Assembly (NCBI GenBank): GCA_022566515.1
Contig: JADFIT010000012.1
Location: 1-39,164, forward strand
Direction: 5' to 3'
Length of the DNA stretch: 39,164 nucleotides
Origin: Gemmatimonadota bacterium
Lineage (GTDB): Bacteria > Gemmatimonadota > Gemmatimonadetes > Gemmatimonadales > GWC2-71-9
A program made the translations under genes and the position numbers. The notes beneath the pieces are model-generated. The model did not search any database and was not told the origin of the DNA. It saw only the letters and a list, made by a program, of their open reading frames with translations. Shown piece by piece: positions 16,050-22,548 of this stretch (positions are counted from its first letter, which is position 1; every line of letters starts with the position of its first letter).

Positions 16050-16919
16050 ATGACTCACACGGTGCGTGTGCCCGCGTCGACGTCGAACCTTGGCGCCGGG
16101 TTCGACTGCCTGGGCCTGGCCCTCGATATTTGGTTGGAAGCAAGCCTGATTCCCGGCAGTGGAGCGCCGGAGTACTCGGGTACTCTTGCGGACCTTGCGG
16201 CGGAGGTCGACGTCGTTCACGCACACCTGTCGGCCTGCGGTGCGACCAAGGGCTACCACTTGCGCATGCACTCCGACATTCCATTGGGCCGCGGTTTGGG
16301 CTCGTCGGCTGCCGGGCGGGTGGCCGCGCTGGTGCTGGAACGCCTGGTTCGTGGCGAATCGATCGATAACGACGAGCTTTTTCGGCAAGCGACAGGCCTC
16401 GAGGGTCACCCGGATAACTCGGGGCCGGCCGTGTACGGCGGCCTCGTGCTGGCGGCCCACCACCCGACCCACCTCGCCTTACACCGCAACATCGCCGTGG
16501 CGCTCGCCGTGCCCAAGCACACCATAGAGACAGCAACCGCCCGGCGATTGCTACCCGACACCGTGTTGCGAAATGTCGTGATTGAGCAAGCTGCGCGCGC
16601 CGCGGCGTTGGTGACCGGCCTAGCCCGTGACGACGGCGGGCTGATCGGCTACGGCATGCAAGACCAGCTGGCCGTACAGCACCGCAAAGACTCGATCTCG
16701 GGATTCGATGACGCGGTACATGCCGGACGCGACGCCGGCGCCTACGGAGTTACAATATCGGGGTCCGGTTCCACTCTGTTGGCCCTAGCACCGCCCGGCG
16801 CCGCTCGTGACGTGGCGCACGCCATGGCCGAGGCCCTGGACCGCAGCGACAACCCAGCCACACCACTCACACCGGCCGTAAGTCAGCAAGGGGTTACGGT
16901 GACGGAGGGGACGGAATGA
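16050..16919 (+). CDS. thrB: Homoserine kinase
   Basis: Phosphorylates L-homoserine to O-phosphohomoserine, the penultimate step of threonine synthesis. It is a GHMP-family kinase of 289 aa, near the usual size. The N-terminal VRVPASTSNLGAGFDCLGLA (6-25), the phosphate-binding loop PLGRGLGSSAAG (78-89) and the C-terminal GVTISGSGSTLLAL motif are all present. ATG 16050 gives the expected N-terminus. No other threonine gene lies beside it, and it appears to be a single transcription unit after the efflux operon terminator. Its last codons run into an 8-bp tandem array. Confidence 0.93.
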   Translation: MTHTVRVPASTSNLGAGFDCLGLALDIWLEASLIPGSGAPEYSGTLADLAAEVDVVHAHLSACGATKGYHLRMHSDIPLGRGLGSSAAGRVAALVLERLVRGESIDNDELFRQATGLEGHPDNSGPAVYGGLVLAAHHPTHLALHRNIAVALAVPKHTIETATARRLLPDTVLRNVVIEQAARAAALVTGLARDDGGLIGYGMQDQLAVQHRKDSISGFDDAVHAGRDAGAYGVTISGSGSTLLALAPPGAARDVAHAMAEALDRSDNPATPLTPAVSQQGVTVTEGTE

Positions 16920-17016
16920 TGGAATGACGGAATGTTTTCAGCCATTCATGCCCCGTGTGCCGTGCCGCCCCATCGTCAGTTGATCCTTCCGTCCTTCCGT
17001 CTTTCCGTCCTTCCGT
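16910..17016. repeat. Inverted pair of 8-bp tandem arrays
   Basis: Three units of GAYGGAAT occupy 16910-16933, running out of the thrB end. Four units of CYTTCCGT occupy 16985-17016, at the 3' end of the facing small gene. The two arrays are nearly complementary (ACGGAA against TTCCGT), so together they form an inverted pair about 50 nt apart, between two convergent genes. This may act as a bidirectional terminator or be slippage-prone DNA. Confidence 0.65.
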
Positions 17017-17278
17017 CCGGAGCAAGATCGGCGGCTATAATCGCCTGAATGATGCTCTCGAACAGCTTGCCCTGCTCTGTCAGCTCGCCCGTATCGGAAT
17101 CGGTACGCACGTACCACTCGCACATCTCGGTCATGGCCATGGACTCGTCCTGACCGAGGTCAACCAGCACCACATCGCCATCGGCTTCCGCGCTGCGCAG
17201 GCAGGTGAGGAGATTATCCGGAATCTCCGATGTCTCCGTGAGCGCGTTCACCATTGTCTCCGTCATCCGTACTTTCAT
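16976..17278 (-). CDS. Small acidic protein of unknown function
   Basis: A 100-aa protein I do not recognise. It starts at the second of two adjacent ATGs; GGAGG lies 5 nt before this codon, which decides the start (17296 is an upstream alternative). The sequence is acidic in the middle (SAEADGDVVLVDLGQDESMAMTEM, core DVVLVDLGQDES) with a helical second half (GELTEQGKLFESIIQAIIAAD). Its last 14 residues come from the CCTTCCGT array and are probably not part of the conserved fold. The plausible ribosome site and non-random composition support it as a gene. It overlaps the upstream cysteine-rich gene by about 65 nt in another frame, so one of the two ends may be mis-set. Confidence 0.5.
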   Translation of the reverse strand: MKVRMTETMVNALTETSEIPDNLLTCLRSAEADGDVVLVDLGQDESMAMTEMCEWYVRTDSDTGELTEQGKLFESIIQAIIAADLAPDGRTERRKDGRIN

Positions 17279-17513
17279 CATCCCCTCCGGTTTCATCTAT
17301 CACGGCCTGCCTGCCCGAATCGTAGCTGTCACCGGGCTCCCCGGGGCCGGCATATCCCGGGCACTGTATCACCGGGGTCCGCGGATACTTGGGGTAGCTC
17401 GGGTCGTCGATCGACCGCCGACACAACAAAAAACCCGACCCTCGCTTGCTGCTCACTTTCCGGCCGTGGCGGCATGTCTCACACAGGCCGAGGTACGATT
17501 CACGCAAGACCAT
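17214..17513 (-). CDS. Small four-cysteine (zinc-binding-like) protein
   Basis: A protein of about 99 aa whose first half resembles a small conserved family that I know only by its pattern: CETCRHGR...GSGFLLCRRS..DPSYPKYPRTPVIQCPGY. The cysteines C11, C14, C31 and C51 plus H16 suggest a structural zinc site. The tail after residue 55 is acidic and Gly/Asp-rich (DDESTDDGDNGE) and overlaps the next gene, so it is probably unconserved. ATG 17513 is taken; a TTG at 17522 is possible, and neither has a clear ribosome site. It is divergent from the YggX-like gene at 17567. Function unknown. Confidence 0.6.
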   Translation of the reverse strand: MVLRESYLGLCETCRHGRKVSSKRGSGFLLCRRSIDDPSYPKYPRTPVIQCPGYAGPGEPGDSYDSGRQAVIDETGGDDESTDDGDNGERAHGDIGDSG

Positions 17514-17554
17514 TGAGCGCAAAACCTGACGTCGCGCCCGTATCCCCGCAAGGT

Positions 17555-17560
17555 TAGATT
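17555..17560 (+). promoter_or_regulatory. Candidate -10 element for a leaderless transcript of the YggX-like gene
   Basis: TAGATT ends exactly 6 nt before ATG 17567, with no Shine-Dalgarno sequence between them. If used, it would drive the whole molybdenum-hydroxylase cluster from a leaderless message. No -35 can be picked with confidence. Confidence 0.4.
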
Positions 17561-17566
17561 ACTCTC

Positions 17567-17806
17567 ATGAGCCAGTTTACGTGCACGCGCTGCAACCACA
17601 CTGAAGAACGACTACCGGCTCCGCCGCTCCGCAGTGACCTTGGAGCACGCATCTACGACACGATATGCCGGAGTTGTTGGCAAGAGTGGCTGAAAGAACA
17701 GACAGCGATCATCAATCATTATGGGTTGAACCTCCTGGATGCTACGGCCAAGCACCTTCTGGCGGAGAAGACTGAGGAGTTCTTTTTTGGAGAACAGTCC
17801 GAATAG
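17567..17806 (+). CDS. YggX-like (Fe2+-trafficking-type) protein with N-terminal zinc ribbon
   Basis: A 79-aa protein. From residue 25 it follows the YggX pattern: LGARIYDTICRSCWQEWLKEQTAIINHYGLNLL...EEFFFGE, compared with LG.RI...I...W..W...Q...INE..LN.......L...M..FLFG in YggX, a protein linked to iron handling and protection of Fe-S enzymes. Unlike enterobacterial YggX it has two CxxC pairs (C6/C9 in CTRC and C34/C37 in CRSC), which look like a rubredoxin-type or zinc-ribbon metal site. The end overlaps the next gene, the Fe-S subunit of a molybdenum hydroxylase, by 20 nt, so a role in loading or protecting its clusters is a reasonable inference but unproven. Confidence 0.75.
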   Translation: MSQFTCTRCNHTEERLPAPPLRSDLGARIYDTICRSCWQEWLKEQTAIINHYGLNLLDATAKHLLAEKTEEFFFGEQSE

Positions 17807-18326
17807 GCCCGCTGGGAAGGTGCCCATCTCGCTGATCGTAAACGGCGAGCATACCGAAATCGCGTTTGCACCACACAAAACGCTGCTGGAGGTACTCCGG
17901 GAAGACCTCGGCCTAACCGGTACGAAGCACGGCTGCGAACTCGGCGAATGCGGCACGTGCGCCGTCCTGATGGACGGACAGCCGGTGCTGTCGTGTTTGG
18001 TGCTCGGTGTCGCTTGCTCCGGACGGTCGATAAGCACCGTCGAGGGCATGGCTGATGGGCCTACTCTTCATCCGCTGCAGAAGGCGTTCGCCGACCTGGG
18101 TGCCGCCCAGTGCGGCTATTGTACGCCGGGATTGCTGCTAACCGCGGAAGCGCTGCTGCTCGACAATCCCAGTCCCACTCGCCAAGCGATCAAGGAAGCA
18201 CTTGCGGGCAATCTCTGTCGCTGCACCGGATACATAAAGATCTACGAGGCTGTCGAGCTCGCCGCCGCATGGATGCGGGGTGAGTCCGCCGAGCCGGCAC
18301 GTGAGATACTCTATGGCCAGCGGTAA
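17787..18326 (+). CDS. Two-[2Fe-2S] subunit of a molybdenum hydroxylase (HcrC-like)
   Basis: The small electron-transfer subunit, 179 aa. The N-terminal plant-type [2Fe-2S] domain carries C50, C55, C58 and C70 (CELGECGTC...LSC). The C-terminal four-helix domain carries C109, C112, C144 and C146 (CGYC...CRC), the standard pair of clusters in the xanthine oxidase family. TTG 17787 is chosen because GAGGAG lies 7 nt before it, though this overlaps the YggX-like gene by 20 nt. GTG 17820 is the alternative and would begin at VPISLIVNG. The end overlaps the large subunit by 14 nt. It belongs to the same enzyme as the two following genes. Confidence 0.9.
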   Translation: MENSPNRPAGKVPISLIVNGEHTEIAFAPHKTLLEVLREDLGLTGTKHGCELGECGTCAVLMDGQPVLSCLVLGVACSGRSISTVEGMADGPTLHPLQKAFADLGAAQCGYCTPGLLLTAEALLLDNPSPTRQAIKEALAGNLCRCTGYIKIYEAVELAAAWMRGESAEPAREILYGQR

Positions 18327-20763
18327 CGGAGATGCGCTGCGCGTCATCGGCCGGCCGCACCGCAAGGTCGATGCGGTGGACAAGGTCACCGGGCAGACCA
18401 AATTCGCGGACGACCTGTATCTCCCGCAGATGCTGTATTGCAAGATCCTCCGAAGCCCACACCCACACGCCCGGATCACTAGCATCGATACCTCGACGGC
18501 AAAGGAACTCCCCGGCGTCAAGGGCGTGCTGGTTGGGCGCGATATCCCGATTGCATTCGGCATTCTCCCGGTCAGCCAAGACGAGCACGCCCTCGCGCCG
18601 GATAAGGTGAGGTTCATCGGCGATCCAGTTGCCGCCGTTGCCGCGATCTCAGAAGAGATCGCGACAGAGACCCTCGATCGCATCCACGTCGAGTACGAAC
18701 AGCTCGACGCGATCGCCTCGATCGAGCAGGCTTTAGCAAATCCCGAGCCGCGCATTCACGACTACGGCGACAGTGGAAACCTGCACAAGCTCGTCAGCCT
18801 CGAGTTTGGCGATGTGGAAGAGGGATTCGAACAAGCATATCTGGTGCGCGAGGATCTCTTCTTCTACGGTGGGAGTACACACCTACCAATGGAGCAGCAC
18901 GCAGCGTTGGCTAGTTACTCCGCAGATCACAAGTTGACGCTCTGGAGTTCCACGCAAACCCCTCACTATGTGCAACGTGCATTGGCCAAGGTACTGGAGA
19001 TGCCGGCCTCTCGCATCCGGGTCATCGCGTGTCCCAACGGAGGCGGTTTCGGGGGGAAGAGTGATCCCTTCAGCCATGAGATAGTGGTCGCCAAATTCGC
19101 CATGATGACGGGACGGCCCGTCAAGATCACATTGACCCGGGAAGAGGTCTTCTACTGTCATCGGGGTCGCCACCCCACGCTCATGTGGGCCAAGACCGGT
19201 GTCACCAAGGACGGACACATCACGGCGATGCATTTCCGGACCGCGCTCGATGGCGGGGGCTACGGTTCCTACGGTGTTGCCAGCACGTATTACACTGGTG
19301 CACTGCAAACCGTCACCTATCAAGTCGATCGCTACAAGTTCCAGGGAATGCGGGCGTTCACCAACAAGCCACCATGCGGACCCAAGCGCGGGCACGGCAC
19401 ACCACAACCGCGCTTCGCCCTAGAAGTGCAGATGGACAAGCTAGCCGAGCAGTTGGGCATGGACCCCGCAGACATGCGGCTCAGACATCTCGTTCCTGAG
19501 AACTCCCTCACCGCAAATTATTTGCGCGTGGGGTCGATCGGCTTGGGCGCGTGCATAGAGAAGGTGGTGGACGGTTCCCAGTGGAGAGACAGGTTCCGGA
19601 AGCTTCCTGAGGGACGCGGCGTCGGCCTCGCCTGTTCGAGCTATCTCAGCGGCGCGGGCCTGCCCATCTACTGGAACAACATGCCCCACTCGGGGGTGCA
19701 GCTGAAATGCGACCGCGGCGGCGGCATCACCGTGTTCTGCGGCTCCACGGACATCGGCCAAGGATCGGACTCCATTCTGGCGTATATCGTGGCCGAGGTT
19801 CTCGGCGTGGATCCCTTCGAGATACGCATCGTTACCGCGGACACCGACCTCACACCCGTCGATCTCGGCAGTTACGCGAGTCGCGTCACGCTGATGTCCG
19901 GAAACGCCGCGCTGCAGGCTGCGGAGCGCGCGCGTGACATGATCGCACCCGAGGTGGCGCAGAAGCTCGACGTTCCCCGCGACCGGCTCGTGTTCGCCGA
20001 CTCCCGTGTGTTCGACAGTGAAGACCCCGAACGAGGAATGACCTTCGCCGAGGCGGTACAGGCCGCCGAAGGCGCACTCGGCACCATCGGCACGGTGGGG
20101 TCGTATACGCCTCCGAAGAGTCCTGGCCGGTATCGCGGAGCAGGAGTGGGCCCGTCGCCGGCGTACTCCTATAGCGCCGCCGTGGCCGAGGTCGAAGTGG
20201 ACATCGATTCAGGCATCGTTCGGGTTCTCAAAATCTGGATTGGACACGACATCGGCCGGTGCATCAACCCAACCACCGTGATGGGCCAGGTCGAGGGAAG
20301 CATCTACATGGGCCTCGGTGAGGCGCTCATGGAAGACATGGAATACCGGGAAAACTTCCACGTGGTGCACAAGATCCCGAGCATGCTCGAGTACAAGAGC
20401 CCCACGACGCTCGACATGTGCGAGGTGGAGACCTACTTGATCAGCGACCCGGATCCTAACGGTCCGTTTGGCGCGAAAGAGGCAGGACAGGGTCCCCTGT
20501 TGCCGGTGGCACCTGCGGTGGCCAACGCCGTGTACGATGCCGTGGGCGTGCGGATCGACGAAGTGCCGATCATGCCGGAGAAGGTGCGTAAGGCACTCAA
20601 GCAAAAAGCCAGCGGCAAGGAAGCCCGTTACGGACCGACGTCCTTTCCCGACATCCCGTGGCCGGAGCCAATTCACGTACCCACGCCCTGGGAAGGCGGC
20701 GACGGGAAGGCGTTGCAGCACGAAGAAACCACGACAGGCCCACCGCCCGAGAGGCAACATTAG
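18313..20763 (+). CDS. Molybdopterin-binding large subunit, 4-hydroxybenzoyl-CoA reductase-like (HcrA-like)
   Basis: The 816-aa catalytic subunit of a xanthine oxidase-family enzyme, binding the molybdenum cofactor. The cofactor motif GGGFGGK is at 243-249, and the catalytic glutamate is E723 in GPFGAKEAGQG. Several segments follow the HcrA pattern I recall from 4-hydroxybenzoyl-CoA reductase: YTGAL, PPCGPKRGHGT, STDIGQGSDS, DLGSYASRVT and DPNGPFGAKEA. That enzyme reductively removes the phenolic hydroxyl from 4-hydroxybenzoyl-CoA, giving benzoyl-CoA. ATG 18313 is used. The last 50 residues are a Pro/Glu-rich extension not expected in the family. No CoA ligase or benzoyl-CoA pathway gene lies nearby, so the true substrate is open; a related aromatic or other hydroxylase remains possible. 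Confidence 0.88.
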   Translation: MASGNGDALRVIGRPHRKVDAVDKVTGQTKFADDLYLPQMLYCKILRSPHPHARITSIDTSTAKELPGVKGVLVGRDIPIAFGILPVSQDEHALAPDKVRFIGDPVAAVAAISEEIATETLDRIHVEYEQLDAIASIEQALANPEPRIHDYGDSGNLHKLVSLEFGDVEEGFEQAYLVREDLFFYGGSTHLPMEQHAALASYSADHKLTLWSSTQTPHYVQRALAKVLEMPASRIRVIACPNGGGFGGKSDPFSHEIVVAKFAMMTGRPVKITLTREEVFYCHRGRHPTLMWAKTGVTKDGHITAMHFRTALDGGGYGSYGVASTYYTGALQTVTYQVDRYKFQGMRAFTNKPPCGPKRGHGTPQPRFALEVQMDKLAEQLGMDPADMRLRHLVPENSLTANYLRVGSIGLGACIEKVVDGSQWRDRFRKLPEGRGVGLACSSYLSGAGLPIYWNNMPHSGVQLKCDRGGGITVFCGSTDIGQGSDSILAYIVAEVLGVDPFEIRIVTADTDLTPVDLGSYASRVTLMSGNAALQAAERARDMIAPEVAQKLDVPRDRLVFADSRVFDSEDPERGMTFAEAVQAAEGALGTIGTVGSYTPPKSPGRYRGAGVGPSPAYSYSAAVAEVEVDIDSGIVRVLKIWIGHDIGRCINPTTVMGQVEGSIYMGLGEALMEDMEYRENFHVVHKIPSMLEYKSPTTLDMCEVETYLISDPDPNGPFGAKEAGQGPLLPVAPAVANAVYDAVGVRIDEVPIMPEKVRKALKQKASGKEARYGPTSFPDIPWPEPIHVPTPWEGGDGKALQHEETTTGPPPERQH

Positions 20764-21759
20764 ATGCTGCGGCTTCCTACCTTCACCTACCTCCAGCCCA
20801 CGTCCATCGACGAAGCGCTGAAGATGAAGCAGGACGCAGGGCCCGACGGCATGTACGTGGCCGGCGGCACCGACCTGTATCCCAACATGAAGCGTCGGCA
20901 CCAAGAGCCGAAGACGGTCATCTCGCTCAGCGGTCTCGACGACCTGCACCACGTGACAATCAACCCTGCTGAAGGCACGGCAATCGGTGCCGGCACGACG
21001 TTGAGTGAAATCGAAACCCACGGGGCGCTCGCGCAGCGCTACCCTGTCGTCACGCAGGCCACGAAGCTCATCGCGACACCCCTGTTGCGCAACATGGGAA
21101 CCATCGGCGGCAATCTCTGCTTGGACACGCGCTGCAACTACTACAACCAGTCGTACGAGTGGCGAAAGTCGATCGACTTCTGCATGAAGAAGGACGGTGA
21201 GATCTGTTGGGTCGCACCGAGCAGCCCCCGGTGCTGGGCCGTATCGTCTACCGATCTAGCCCCGGTGATGGTGGCTCTCGACGCGCAGTTCACGCTCATC
21301 GGCACCAACGGTGAGCGGCAGGTTCCAGCCGGCCGCTTCTACAACGACGACGGGATCGAGTACCTCACGAAGCGACCGGAGGAGATCCTCGCGGATGTGC
21401 GGCTCCCGGCGGCGAACGGCTGGGACGCCACGTACTGGAAGTTGCGCCGCCGGGGCTCGTTCGATTTCCCCGTCTTGGGGGTGGCCGCCTGGGTGGAGTG
21501 GGATGGCGACACCGTGCGGGATGCGCGTGTCGTCCTCGGCGGCGTCGCGAGTTTCCCGAAACTCATAGCCGCTGCGAGTGAAGCGATCGTCGGCACCGAT
21601 CTCAACGACGACGCCATTGCCTCAGCCGCACAGGCGGCGTTCAAGCCTGCGAAGCCGATGGACAACACCGACTTCGGGCTGGCGTGGCGGAAGGAGATGA
21701 CGCGCAACTACGTGAAGGGCGCCCTGGAGGAACTGCGTAACCGACACCGAAAGGCGTGA
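20764..21759 (+). CDS. FAD subunit with [4Fe-4S] loop, 4-hydroxybenzoyl-CoA reductase-like (HcrB-like)
   Basis: The 331-aa flavin subunit of the same complex. FAD-binding motifs GGTDLYPN (34-41) and GTIGGNLC (112-119) are present. Between them and the C-terminal domain lies an extra cysteine loop: C119, C124, C140, C148 and C157, with the sequence DTRCNYYNQS..W. In ordinary xanthine dehydrogenases this loop is absent. In 4-hydroxybenzoyl-CoA reductase it binds a [4Fe-4S] cluster that feeds low-potential electrons toward the molybdenum site, and the spacing here (C-x15-C-x7-C-x8-C) agrees with what I recall for the Thauera beta subunit. The ATG follows the large-subunit stop without a gap, so translation is coupled. 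It is the best evidence for the reductase type. Confidence 0.88.
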   Translation: MLRLPTFTYLQPTSIDEALKMKQDAGPDGMYVAGGTDLYPNMKRRHQEPKTVISLSGLDDLHHVTINPAEGTAIGAGTTLSEIETHGALAQRYPVVTQATKLIATPLLRNMGTIGGNLCLDTRCNYYNQSYEWRKSIDFCMKKDGEICWVAPSSPRCWAVSSTDLAPVMVALDAQFTLIGTNGERQVPAGRFYNDDGIEYLTKRPEEILADVRLPAANGWDATYWKLRRRGSFDFPVLGVAAWVEWDGDTVRDARVVLGGVASFPKLIAAASEAIVGTDLNDDAIASAAQAAFKPAKPMDNTDFGLAWRKEMTRNYVKGALEELRNRHRKA

Positions 21760-21801
21760 CGGGTTGGGGAAAACCAAGGCCTCCCCCTCCTCAGTTTCGA
21801 T

Positions 21802-22359
21802 TCAGGTCGCCAACGCCTCCAGTTCTTTCAGTGCCTCTTCCAGCACCTCCGCAATCCGCTTTCGTTTTTCCACGTCGCCGTGAAGCTGCCACGAGCTACG
21901 GTACACCTGCGCCACCAGCTTCCCGACGGCCCGGTTGACGTCCGGCATCGAATCGCCGACGAAGCGATCGATCATCTCGTCGATGCGATCGAAGATCTCC
22001 TCCACGCTCGACTTGTTCTCCTCGAGAAACTCACGGCCGGCATCCGTGATGGAGTAGACCTTTTTCCCGTCCCGATCTTCACTCTGAACCAGCCCCTCGT
22101 CCTCGAGCCATTGCAGCGTGGGATAGACCGTGCCCGGAGACGGCGTGTAGCAGCCGCGCGTCTTGTCCTCCAGCGCCTTCATCACTTCATAGCCGTGCAT
22201 CGGCTTGTCTTTGATGAGTCTCAGGATCACGTACTTCATGTCGCCTGATCCGAACCACTGGCGACCACGGCGGTGTCTCCCCCGCCCCCGCCCCCGCCGC
22301 CGGCCCATGCCCCAATCGCAGGGGTCGAATCCGAACCAGAAGTCTCCTCGGTAATTCAT
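21802..22359 (-). CDS. PadR-family transcriptional regulator
   Basis: A 185-aa PadR regulator. The winged helix-turn-helix (about residues 40-115) has MKYVILRLIKDKPMHGYEVM, SPGTVYPTLQWLEDEGLV and KKVYSITDAGREFL, all family hallmarks, followed by a helical C-terminal dimerisation region (to LKELEALAT). The first 40 residues are unusual, with aromatic Gly/Asp at the start and an Arg/Gly tract (GRRRGRGRGRHRRGR) before the domain, perhaps adding non-specific DNA contacts. The ATG has a good ribosome site (AGGAGG, 6 nt away). Four palindromes lie 26-75 bp upstream, so it most likely represses itself. It converges on the HcrB-like gene; whether it controls that cluster is not shown by the sequence. 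Confidence 0.92.
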   Translation of the reverse strand: MNYRGDFWFGFDPCDWGMGRRRGRGRGRHRRGRQWFGSGDMKYVILRLIKDKPMHGYEVMKALEDKTRGCYTPSPGTVYPTLQWLEDEGLVQSEDRDGKKVYSITDAGREFLEENKSSVEEIFDRIDEMIDRFVGDSMPDVNRAVGKLVAQVYRSSWQLHGDVEKRKRIAEVLEEALKELEALAT

Positions 22360-22384
22360 GCTAACCTCCTACTCTCTTGCTAGA

Positions 22385-22434
22385 CGATATATCGGCACGA
22401 TATATCTTCACGATATATCGAGTAAGATATATCG
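22385..22434. promoter_or_regulatory. Four-fold CGATATATCG operator array upstream of padR
   Basis: Four copies of the 10-bp palindrome CGATATATCG begin at 22385, 22398, 22411 and 22425, separated by 3, 3 and 4 bp. Copies 1 and 3 are perfect; copy 2 ends in T and copy 4 begins with A. The array lies 26-75 bp before the padR start, overlapping where a TATA-like -10 would be, as expected for an autorepressor site. Confidence 0.8.
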
Positions 22435-22435
22435 T

Positions 22436-22457
22436 ACGGCTTCCATGTGCAAGCCGT
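22436..22457. repeat. Inverted repeat next to the PadR operator array
   Basis: ACGGCTT (22436-22442) and AAGCCGT (22451-22457) form a 7-bp perfect inverted repeat with an 8-nt spacer, directly beyond the last CGATATATCG copy. It has no T-run on either side, so it is a possible second operator rather than a terminator. No gene lies in 22458-22493. Confidence 0.45.
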
Positions 22458-22493
22458 GGGATCGAAACAGAGGGTCGTCAGTGGGGGAAACGC

Positions 22494-22521
22494 AAAAAAT
22501 GGGGTGACCCGCAGTCACCCC
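22494..22521 (-). terminator. Intrinsic terminator of the sigma/anti-sigma/PDZ operon
   Basis: GGGGTGAC (22501-22508) and GTCACCCC (22514-22521) form an 8-bp stem with a 5-nt loop. On the minus strand it is followed by a run of six T (22494-22499 complement). It lies 27 nt beyond the PDZ gene stop. Confidence 0.8.
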
Positions 22522-22548
22522 CTTTGGGCCGGCAAGAGGTAGGGTGTC

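Noticed and set aside
20209-21021. Minus-strand open frame across the HcrA/HcrB junction (270 codons)
   Set aside because: Antisense to two well-supported subunits and rich in His/Arg as typical for shadow frames.
21760-21801. Terminator between the HcrB-like gene and padR
   Set aside because: A GGGGA/TCCCC pairing exists but with a long loop and no T-run on either strand.
21880-22248. Plus-strand frame opposite padR
   Set aside because: PadR has clear domain motifs, a ribosome site and operators; the opposite frame has none.
22385-22434. CRISPR-like array
   Set aside because: Spacing of 3-4 bp and a 10-bp palindromic unit fit operators, not repeats with 30-bp spacers; no cas gene is present.
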